From: Prorocentrum cordatum
Taxonomy: Eukaryota > Sar > Dinophyceae > Prorocentrales > Prorocentraceae
NCBI GenBank assembly: GCA_963575745.1
Contig: CAUYUJ010015012.1
Coordinates: forward strand, 79,932-143,931
Direction: 5' to 3'
Length of the DNA: 64,000 bases
Made by a program: the position numbers and the translations under genes. Under the pieces are notes generated by a model. That model was not told the origin of the DNA. It saw nothing but the letters and a program-made list of their open reading frames with translations, and searched no databases. Shown here one piece after another: positions 54,401-61,982 of the stretch; position 1 is the first letter of the stretch; each line of letters opens with the position of its first letter.

Positions 54401-55122
54401 GACACCTGCGATCCATGAGGAACAAGGATGTAATCCAGCACTTCACGGCGGGACCCCTTCCGATAATCAAACCAAGTCGGCTTCCTAGCTCCAAAAGAAT
54501 TCGAAGCACACATACGCTCCTGAACCAACCAATCCTCCACCTCCTGTCGCAAGCTCTCCACCTTCTCCTTCCTCTCCCGCTCCTTGGTCCCCGTGGCCTG
54601 GATCTGCACTACCTCCAAGCCTCCTCCCGAATAAACCTCCTCCTCATGCTGTAAGTGTGGCTGTATCTCAACATTCGCATCCATGGCAACAACAAGACGA
54701 CAGAAACCGTAACGACGGCATACGTACTTTCTGAGCAAGCTCACCGACTGGAGTGCACAATGTGATATCTCCAGAAACTCGGGCTGGCTGGCATCAGGCA
54801 AGTACAATGAGACAAAGAGAATCCGTCCAGCAAGGATCGCGCACCACCTCTCTGAGGCCCACTGGCCTCGAACACTATCAGCCCTCCGATAGAGTATCAT
54901 AGCACGGCGATCCTCCGAGACGTGGTAGTACAGTCCCATTTTGACAAACCATTGCGCCATAACGTCGATGTTCTGAGACTCCTGTACCCCCAGGAAATCC
55001 CAGCCTAGGTGTGCTCCGTAGACTACCCTCGCCAGAACACTATAAGCTTTGTCATCCTTCCTCCCAGCACGTTGAAGGTTGAGCGTGGCGAAGCGGACTT
55101 CCGTCGGCTCCGCCCGTCGGCG
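51463..55122 (-). CDS. LINE ORF2: APE-type endonuclease + reverse transcriptase
   Basis: Open from just after the ORF1 stop (55123-55125) to TAA. The first ATG is at 54960 (1,165 residues), but 54 codons upstream carry the endonuclease start (RFATLNLQRAG and FLGVQES, the metal-binding Asn and Glu motifs), so the functional protein must begin before this ATG. Counting from the ATG: SLYLPD 51-56, VAMDANV 91-97, VLDYILV 174-180 and SDHALV 207-212 complete the endonuclease. A basic linker precedes the RT: LNPGKATGPDGVGAEV 414-429, GSADVKQAF 548-556 (first catalytic Asp551), GGNDSPSLWNL 611-621, LLYADNIFIL 661-670, FEWKIESLEVAFIGF 693-707. YADN replaces YADD. Residues ~887-997 are a 10-residue tandem repeat. 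No CCHC knuckle is seen. Confidence 0.95.
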   Translation of the reverse strand, partial: RRRAEPTEVRFATLNLQRAGRKDDKAYSVLARVVYGAHLGWDFLGVQESQNIDVMAQWFVKMGLYYHVSEDRRAMILYRRADSVRGQWASERWCAILAGRILFVSLYLPDASQPEFLEISHCALQSVSLLRKYVCRRYGFCRLVVAMDANVEIQPHLQHEEEVYSGGGLEVVQIQATGTKERERKEKVESLRQEVEDWLVQERMCASNSFGARKPTWFDYRKGSRREVLDYILVPHGSQVSGCSVEFLYVGQQQGAVMRLSDHALVRASLRVASRELARRNLSRRSRTLKGWDPLNLSARRSCRQLLDANLFSCQLMCQAESVIYSCASATECTPKRPARAPERSELLRSLDVQVYRRRAERGTLAYRLLRRKRDREARKFKRAKLEWEAERPRKAALKAVKIEGEESVDRERWMEEMMKLKEVCEDEEERLRSIKIVQGLREELQGSPRPQEATLTMVVVLRARARLNPGKATGPDGVGAEVIKALPWRAVRTIKRLFCDILRGIVVPPSSWHQTLTTLLPKSYPICDVSDTRRISVESIFKKWYSTCLSIMLEPYCLQAGTHASLFGFVPKRSCTEIFAGLKAAAQHASQWGKDRRLVLGSADVKQAFQNTKISTVKRAFDVLSIPPWLQYGVLVPMPCEVTSLLFQGLQLPNVGIDTHIRTGGNDSPSLWNLIVVAMWAPLFKLWDEQGIGFHCLDPNSVGEVSASVPVHHLLYADNIFILGSSEEEFRRQVGDMTETLRGWGFEWKIESLEVAFIGFSEKPKHPILVRVQDQMVPFKVVDEMNVLGNSIYCSYREAHQDLRRRIGAARRAFHAHAAYFRSKAVPFSAKCRSYITRVQSILIYGSQGISWDRDSLQSLNVFEGNCLYQMTSPQKPASESWVVWKPARLRIARRMFFEAKCQSAVQRVLYSLWQLGADIASYFGANVDSGYQIPESELSPGMVAGSSVTNGMVEVSSVTNGMGAVSSVTSGMGAVSSDTNGMGVVSSDMHGMVSPVTSGMGVVSSVTNGMVGVSSVTSGMGAAPAVTNGMGAVFSDTNGMGAVSSDMHGMVSSAMPSDRASSSRDIEVPCERGGPRDSPRPPPKRRRVAVPGPGQQTVYPRAHRDARRLLMCCTPRWEEKRTLESKYLRSQWKWKEASKLTRLGSTKGQATGEHPWCFMFQTIFPSFVNLEDRWWRACSFSYSDFVQYCRQFLEACTLGSLFDLFVVRGGTGGEETT
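51961..52303 (-). repeat. In-frame 30 bp minisatellite inside LINE ORF2
   Basis: About eleven units of (T/S)(N/S)GM(G/V)(A/V)VSS(V/D) follow one another without a frame change. Two units end early at MHGMVSP and MHGMVSS, marking a five-unit higher-order block that occurs twice. It lies between the RT thumb region and the C-terminal domain. The opposite strand is also open through it (IPLVTEETAP), which is a by-product. Confidence 0.95.
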
Positions 55123-56193
55123 TCACTGAGAAGCAGCCCTGGAGTCCGTGACTAACTCCTCGAGCTCTGTCGCCGTCATGGTGATGCCGTGCCTCTGGGC
55201 GAAAGACGTCCAAGCTGCTGGGATAACTCGCCACTGCCCAGATCCCCCGAAGCTGGCCGCCTGATACTCGGCCAGCAAGCTCCGCTTCCCCTCAACGGGG
55301 TCAGAGTACATCGTGGACGGCGACTTTCCGTACCCAGTCGATCCTTTGAGGAAGATGGTGGGGTGCTTCCTGCTCCAGACACCATAAAATCGGCCAACTG
55401 CTTGATTGTGTGGGATCTTCTCGTCTGGGACCTCAGCACGAACTCTCAAACGAGACATCTTCGACTTCACCTTGGTGTAAAAGGCGTGGTTGAGCGATGC
55501 GTCATCATTTATACGTGTGAGAGCGCGTTGTACAGCATAGACCACTTCACTCCCTGTCCCAACCTTAAATCTAATCTTGATATTCCCCGTCATCGGTTTC
55601 GATCTGGCAAGTTTCTCAGAGCTGACCACATCCACTTGACCGTGTAACTGCTCGTTGTCCGCTTTCAAAAGACCCAGGGTGTTCTGGAGTAGTGCGCAGG
55701 CATCCGTATCGTCAATCATCGTAAGTTCCTTACTCGTGCGATTCGACCAGTCCTGGACCCATCCGTACAATTCCACATATGTAGGAGTAAATTTTGCCGT
55801 CGATGTTCGTCCTGCAAATCTCGGGGCTGCTATCGTAGAGTTAGAGGATCCAATCGAAGCAGTATCCTGGCTGGCCAGGGTCTCCAAGTTCTTAAGCCTA
55901 ATCTCCTGCTCCTGCTGTTTCTTCTCAATGGCCGTGAGTTTCTCTGTCTGGACCCCGAGACGTTGATCCATACTACTAATACGCACGTCAGTGGCCACCG
56001 AGGCGGCCTTCGACTCGTCATGATTCTGAAAGGACATCTGCATGAACAATCGCAAACTCTCATCTTTTTGAAGACTCAGAATTTTCTCTCTCATGGCCTT
56101 TTGATCACGAATGTCACCTCCCGTCTTGTCCACCTTCTCCTCCTCCTCCATATCCGTCTTCATCCTCTTGCTACCCTGACCGTCAACCTCCAT
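55123..56193 (-). CDS. LINE ORF1: coiled-coil RNA-binding-type protein
   Basis: 356 residues from ATG, stop TGA. A short basic/acidic head (GSKRMKTDMEEEEKVDK) is followed by helices; about residues 71-107 (MDQRLGVQTEKLTAIEKKQQ and onward) have the heptad pattern of a coiled coil. The 115-356 part is globular, with alternating hydrophobic strands (YVELYGWVQDW, NIKIRFKVG) that could be an RRM-like fold; I cannot confirm this. By position and make-up it is the nucleic-acid chaperone or RNP protein of the element. Its stop TGA is followed by C (TGA CGC CGA) and the same frame continues open into ORF2, so a readthrough fusion is possible. Confidence 0.85.
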   Translation of the reverse strand: MEVDGQGSKRMKTDMEEEEKVDKTGGDIRDQKAMREKILSLQKDESLRLFMQMSFQNHDESKAASVATDVRISSMDQRLGVQTEKLTAIEKKQQEQEIRLKNLETLASQDTASIGSSNSTIAAPRFAGRTSTAKFTPTYVELYGWVQDWSNRTSKELTMIDDTDACALLQNTLGLLKADNEQLHGQVDVVSSEKLARSKPMTGNIKIRFKVGTGSEVVYAVQRALTRINDDASLNHAFYTKVKSKMSRLRVRAEVPDEKIPHNQAVGRFYGVWSRKHPTIFLKGSTGYGKSPSTMYSDPVEGKRSLLAEYQAASFGGSGQWRVIPAAWTSFAQRHGITMTATELEELVTDSRAASQ

Positions 56194-56747
56194 TTCTTCT
56201 GGAAAGAACTGGCGAAACGACCCTTCTTGAACTTACAGAAACACCAAGAACGACGCGAGTAGTGTCGATAAGGTCGAGAACGACGAAATATGCAACACTC
56301 TAAGCGACAGTAATCCTCCCAGTAGAAGTCTTCCAGATCTGCAAAGAATCGATCCCAAACACAGCTGGGCTCTCCGAGAGGATATAAGACGTTCCACCCT
56401 CCTGCTGGCTCTCCGAAGCTGTTCGTGACTGCACAGAACGATACAACAATACTCAACTCGCACACGTGGAATGAATAATGGACGAGAGCAAAAATGGAAG
56501 AAGGCACGCTCCCAAGAACAAAAGCAGATGCAGACGTATGTGTGCTCCACTCGTACCAGCAGGGCGTTGCCTCCCAGTAACCAGTTCAATCAGGAGCCTG
56601 ATGCCAGCAGAGGGGCCGCAGGCTGTCCAAGATGTATGCGAAAGAGTGTACAGTATGTGGAACCCAACTCCCTACTGCACAATGCAGCTCGAGAGAGCCC
56701 CCCGGCGGGACAAGGCCGAGGGAGAGCGGGAGGTAAGCTCCGCTTCC
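56194..56747 (-). promoter_or_regulatory. LINE 5' UTR with presumed internal promoter
   Basis: The 554 bp between the 5' target duplication and the ORF1 ATG have no long element-sense frame. An internal promoter is expected for a mobile LINE but no motif is recognised. I saw no spliced-leader sequence at its 5' end (sense start GAGGAAGCGGAGC). Confidence 0.5.
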
Positions 56748-56759
56748 TCAACCTTTCTT
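56748..56759. repeat. LINE target-site duplication, right copy
   Basis: TCAACCTTTCTT, followed at once by ACCGCCGGGGGACTCGTAG, the missing right half of the host hairpin. Confidence 0.95.
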
Positions 56760-59075
56760 ACCGCCGGGGGACTCGTAGAGCTTCCTGACAGCATATAATG
56801 TGGGAAAAAAATCCAGAGAACGACTAGTTTTCAGCCCAAGCGATTTCAGACCTCTCAAGATGGCTCTGACAAAAAACGAACAGTTTGGCAATCCAGCTTG
56901 AGTATCAAACCGAGTTCAGACCTCTGAATGCAACAGGCGGACGCGTCTGATGTCTGCGAATCGACTCCTGTGATTACCAGCCTTGCAGCCCCCCTACAGC
57001 CCAAGTTAAGTGCGGACAACCAACAGCAGCTCTCAGGATAACTCGAATAATACCATAATTTCGCAGACCTAGTTCGAGCAGCAGACCGAGTTCCGAGCTC
57101 TGAGTTCGACAGACGGACGCGCCTGTTGTCTCCAAATCGATTTCTGTGACCAGCAGCACTGTAGCCCTCCCAAGCACGAGTTAAGTGCAGAAAACCGAGA
57201 GCACTTCTCAAGATGATTCGAACAATACGAAAAGTTTCGCGAACCTAGCTCGGGCAGTAGGCCGAGTTGAGAGCTCTCGATTGGACAGACGAACGCGCCT
57301 GATGATTCCCAATCGATTGATGTCACTATCAGCTCTGTGACTGCCCTACAGCTCGAGGTAAGTACAGAAAACCGAGAGCGTCTGCTACGATTACTCGAAT
57401 AATACGAATAAGTTTGCGAACCTAGCTTAGCAGACCGAGTTCAGACCTCTCGATTCGACAGGCGAACGCGCCTAATCATTCTGAATCGATTAGCTGTGCT
57501 TACCAGCTCTGTAGCTGTCCTGAAACTTGAGTTATCTTGAGAAAACCGACAGCCCGTATCAAGATGACTCGAAACGCCTGATCCCGCCTGCCTGCTTTTG
57601 GCAGTAAAAGGTACCCAATCGAGCTGAGATCAAGATGGCGAGCGGGAATAAGATCGAATATCACTGGAAAAAAAAACTAGAGCTCTAACGAATGGTTGAA
57701 TTTCGAGAACAAAATTTTCAACCGACCAAAAGTCACCAAAAGGTCCGTCGAGATTTTCCTTGCCAACTGGGAGCCGGCGGTAAACCATCAACCTGATTAC
57801 CACCGGGAGCCTCGTAGAACTCACATTCAGAGGGTTTTCTTCAAAGATTTCCATGCGAAAGAGCTCTCAAGCTCATCTGGAGCTGTAGAAAAAAACTCCT
57901 TGAGTTCCAACAAAAATCGATCGTATACGAATAGTGTTGCGGACCTAGCTCGGGTAGCAGACTGTGTTCAGAGCTCTGGATGCTCCAGCCGAACGCCCCT
58001 GATGATTGTGGATCGGTTTTCGTGCGTTCTAGCTCTGGAACTCTGCTACAGCTTGAATTAAGTACAGACGAGCGACAGCGCCTGCAAAGAACTTGAAGAA
58101 TACGAATAGTTTTGCGGAAGTAGCTTGGGTAGCAGATCGAGTTCAGACTGCTCGATGCAACAGACGGACGCGCCTAATGATACAGAATCCTATCATGTGC
58201 GTACCCGCTCTGTATCTACTATAGAGCGTGAGTTAAGTGCAGAAAATCAACAGCACTTGTCAAAATAACTCGTAGATTACGAATGTGCGGATCTAGCTCG
58301 AACAGCAGACCGAGTTCAGAGCTCTCGATGGAAGAGACCAACGCGCCTCGAGCATCAGCTCTATAGCTGTCCTAAAACTCGAGATAAGTACAGGAAACCG
58401 TCAACGCGTGTGAAGATGACTCGAAACGGCCGTCGGTTCCAGCAAGTCTTTTGATAGTAATATTGCAGCTACGCACCTGAGAAATTAAATGGCAGACGCG
58501 CCATGACCCACTACAGGTGAGAAAAATACCAGTTACCAAAACGACGAATACGAACAGTTTCGTGACTCTGGATCGCGCAGCAGACCGAGTTCAGAGCTCT
58601 GGATTCGACAGACAGACGCGACTGATGATTCTGAATCGGTTTCTGTAACTATCAGCCCTGTAGCTGTCCTATAGCTCGAGTTAAGTACAGAAAACCGAGA
58701 GCGCCTATCAAGATGATTCGAATAATACGAATAGGTTTGCGGACCTCGCTAGGCTATCAGACCGAGTTCCAACCTGTGGTTGGAACAGCCGAACGCGCCT
58801 GATGATTCTGAGTCGATGAATGGTGCTTACCAGCTCTGTAGCTGTCCTATATCTCGAGTTAAGTTCAGAATACCAACAGTGCGAATCAAGATGACTTGAA
58901 TAATACGAATAGGTTTTCGAACCTAGCTCGGCTAGCAAACCGAGTTCAGAGCTCTCAATTCAACAGGCGAACGCGTCTAAGCCTCTTAGCTGATCTGCCG
59001 AAGAGCTCTACGAAGTACTCGCGCCGGCGGTGAAGCGTCAACCTGGTCACCGCCGGGAACCTCGTAGAGCTCCTC
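56760..59075. repeat. Mosaic continued: form B satellites, module C, two hairpins
   Basis: Form B satellite units fill 56850-57570; module C is at 57575-57770; the hairpin at 57773 has an uncompensated right-arm change (TTACCACCGG); more form B units follow to about 58990; a TGA/TCA hairpin is at 59028. This is the same mosaic as 35-50 kb, split by the LINE. No gene seen. Confidence 0.85.
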
Positions 59076-59389
59076 TCACTGTTAAAGAATCAACACAGAA
59101 TGAAAAAAAATGAGATTTTTCGAAAATCTCCAAATTCGATTTTTTCGATGTTCATATTCGCTCAGTTCCTGGAAGTCAACGAAAAAATGCATCGAGAGAG
59201 CTGAGCTGCTGTTAGAGAGAAGTTTATATGCCAATGCTCGGCGTAAAATTCTGCTTCCTCACAATAAATTGTTAAATATCTTTCGAATTTCGCAAAACCA
59301 CCCAAAAGTTATCATATTGTCCGCATTGGCTGGCTGGGCCAACTTGGTAGCATCCAAAACCCGGAGAGCAAAGAGAACACACACCGAAC
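59076..59389. other. No gene seen
   Basis: A/T-rich mosaic remnant; the phrase CTTGGTAGC(A/G)(T/C)CCAAAACCCGG at 59344 and 59391 also occurs at about 38645 and 41110. Confidence 0.5.
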
Positions 59390-61860
59390 TTGGTAGCGCC
59401 CAAAACCCGGATAGCAAAGAGGCACTTACATAAACGAGCATACGCACATAAGCACGCACACACGAACACACACATACAAACACATATACATACACAAGAA
59501 CGCACACATACGCCAGCATGCTCCACACACACACGCACCCATACACACACACACACGCACACGCAACACATCAACACGCAAACGTCGACACACACGCGCA
59601 AACGCGCACGCACAAACACACAGCACATCTCACACACACACAGAGGGACGCGCACACGCACACCAATCACACATGCACATACACACACGGGGGCACACAC
59701 AAACACTCACACGCACACACGCACACACACACACACACACGCACGTACAACCCACGCACACAGACGCACACGCAAGCATCCAGGGAAACCCACGCACTGA
59801 CGACCACACGATGACGCACGCACCGCAGCCACCTCAGCGCCCCCCCCCGCGCTCCCCTGCCGCCCCCACGCGCCCCCGCCCTCCCCGCCGGCGCTCCGGA
59901 GGGGGGAGGCACCGCCCCATTTTGGGGCCGGCCCTCCCTCCGCTCCAACCACTCCGCCCTCGCGGAGCGCCGGGGGGGGGAGGGGGGAGGGGGGAGGGGG
60001 GGCGCGCGGACGGCGGCACCACACCGCGCGCGCACGCGCACACGCACATGCGCAGACGAACACAGACGCAGGATAGCAAACAGGCAGTCACACAAGCAAG
60101 CACACGCACATAGGCACGCACACACGGAGACACACAGACTAATACACAAGAGTACACACGTACGCCAGCATGTTCCACACACATGCGCACATACACACAC
60201 ACATACACACACACGCACACACACATCCACACGCGAACGTCCACACACACGCGCAAACGCGAACACACAAACACACATACATACACAAGAACACACATAC
60301 GCCAGCATGCTCCACACACACACGCACAAATACACACACACGCACACAGACACACATCCACACGCAAAGGTCTACACACACGCGCAAACGCGCACACACA
60401 AACACACAACATATCACACACACACACGGACACGCACACGCACGCGGATCACAAGAGTACATACACACACGGGGGGCACGGAGCGCCCCCGCCCTCCCCG
60501 CCGGCGCTCCAGAGGGGGGAGGCACCGCCCCATTCTGTGGCCCGCCCTTCCTCCACTCCAACCACTCCGCCCTCGCGGAGCGCCCGAGGGGGACGAGGGG
60601 GGAGGAGGGGGCGCGCGGACGGCGGCACATGCGCAGACGAACACAGACGCAGGATAGCAAAGAACCAATCACACACGCAAGCACACGCGCATAAGCACGC
60701 ACACGCGTACACACACGGACAAACTCAAATCCATACATACACAAGAGCACGCACGTACGCCAGCATGCTCCACACACACGCACACATACACACATACACA
60801 CACGAGCGCACACACGTCCACACGCAAACGCACACACACTCACACACACACGCGCATGTGCACCCAGACACACGCAGGGGCACACACACACACATACGAG
60901 ACACACGCGCCCCCCCCCCACCCACCCACCCACCCACCCCCACACACACACATACACACACACGCACAAGCGCACACACAGACGCAATGGCGAACACCCA
61001 CGGATAACCACGCACAGACGACAACGTGGTGACAGACTCATTCCCCGACTGGTCAGCGCACTCTTCCACCGCGCCCCCAAGCCCCCCCCACGCGCCCCCG
61101 CCCTCCCCGCCGGCGCTCCGGAGGGGGGAGGCACCGCCCCATTTTGGGGCCGGCCCTCCCTCCACTCCAGCCACTCCGCCCTCGCGGAGCGCCGGGGAGA
61201 GGGGTGGAGGGGGAGAGGGGGGGGCAGGAAGGGGCGGGGGTGCCAGCGCCATGCGCCCACACACACACACACACGCACGCACACGGGCACACACGCACTT
61301 TTCCTCAGGGAGCGCGCAGTGTCGCACACGTACGCAAGCATGCTCCACACACACGCACACACACACATCCACACGCAAAGGTCGACACCCACGCGCAAAC
61401 GCGCAAACACAAACACACAACACATATCACACACACACACCGCGGACACACACACACACACACAAACACGCAAACACACCAGACAAACACAAACACACTG
61501 ACACACACACACACACACAGATACACACACACGCTCGAGCACACTCACATCCACACGCGCCCACTCTTACACACACACACACACGAACAGACACGCGCAC
61601 AAAAAGAGATACAAACAGAGATGCATACAGACACACAGACAAACACACACATACCCACGGACACACAGACAGACACACAGACAGACACACAAACAGAGCC
61701 ACAAACACACAGACACAAAGACACCCACACACACACTTACACACACACGCCAGCAGACACACAGGCAAACACAAACACACGCCAGCGCACACACACTCAC
61801 GCACTGACAAAACATCCTCATGCACACAGGCACACAAGAACACACATGCAAGACGGACGC
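59390..61860. repeat. CA-rich higher-order repeat, ~610 bp period
   Basis: Degenerate (CA)n/CACGCACA arrays carry a conserved ~100 bp GC-rich block three times, starting CGCCCTCCCCGCCGGCGCTC at 59877, 60490 and 61099 (spacings 613 and 609). The block contains GAGGGGGGAGGCACCGCCCC and CACTCCGCCCTCGCGGAGCG. Linked phrases GACGCAGGATAGCAAA (60066, 60646) and ACGCCAGCATGCTCCACACA (59512, 60300, 60755) keep the same order. The long His/Thr or Val/Cys frames on both strands are repeat products. Confidence 0.9.
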
Positions 61861-61982
61861 GCCTACAGGGCGCCCGTGCCAACCTCCAGTGGCAGCCCAA
61901 GCGCCCGGTGCGCTTGAACGGCAGAGCTCTGTCAACGGCACACCCAGGGCCGGCGAGCGCCGCTGCACACGAGGCGCAGCTC

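Larger units (their letters stand above)
50654..56747 (-). mobile_element. Full-length non-LTR retrotransposon (LINE), 6.1 kb
   Basis: Minus-strand element with ~550 bp 5' UTR, ORF1, an APE-endonuclease/reverse-transcriptase ORF2, a ribonuclease H ORF3, a ~50 bp 3' UTR and an A tail (T run 50652-50660 on the + strand). Exact 12 bp target duplications TCAACCTTTCTT flank it. The two flanks together rebuild one uninterrupted hairpin of the host mosaic, proving insertion into that repeat. The + strand end TTTCTT can pair with the A tail, as expected for target-primed reverse transcription. All three ORFs lack internal damage apart from the TGA between ORF1 and ORF2, and the duplications are perfect, so insertion is recent or the copy is under little decay. 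Confidence 0.96.
25326..59075. repeat. Interspersed conserved hairpin family, about 30 copies
   Basis: Plan: ACTGGG(C/A)GCCGGCGGTAA, loop ACCGTCAACC plus 3-4 variable bases, TTACCGCCGG, then a few bases and CTCGTAGAGCT. The + copies lie near 25335, 29685, 30025, 30310, 31398, 31835, 32840, 33325, 33865, 34318, 36056, 37438, 38700, 39835, 41184, 44205, 44973, 45882, 46793, 48385, 48692, 48988, 49460, 50628 (split by the LINE, resuming at 56748), 57773 and 59028; minus copies lie near 29250, 30995, 43230 and 43490. The stem exists as TAA/TTA or TGA/TCA, compensated on both sides. Left flanks differ from copy to copy while the left edge ACTGG is constant. Confidence 0.9.

Noticed and set aside
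35090-58990. Many 60-110 residue frames with shared LTRAVG or SSELGLLPELG motifs
   Set aside because: The motifs recur because they are the 175 bp satellite translated; phases and stops vary between units.
25326-59075. Integron attC cassette array
   Set aside because: Only the idea of hairpin-edged cassettes fits; the core-site sequences, an integrase and ORF-containing cassettes are absent, and the DNA is eukaryotic in style.
59667-61554. 228- and 471-residue Val-Cys-rich minus-strand frames
   Set aside because: Translation of the CA-rich repeat; the + strand is also open as His/Thr-rich frames.
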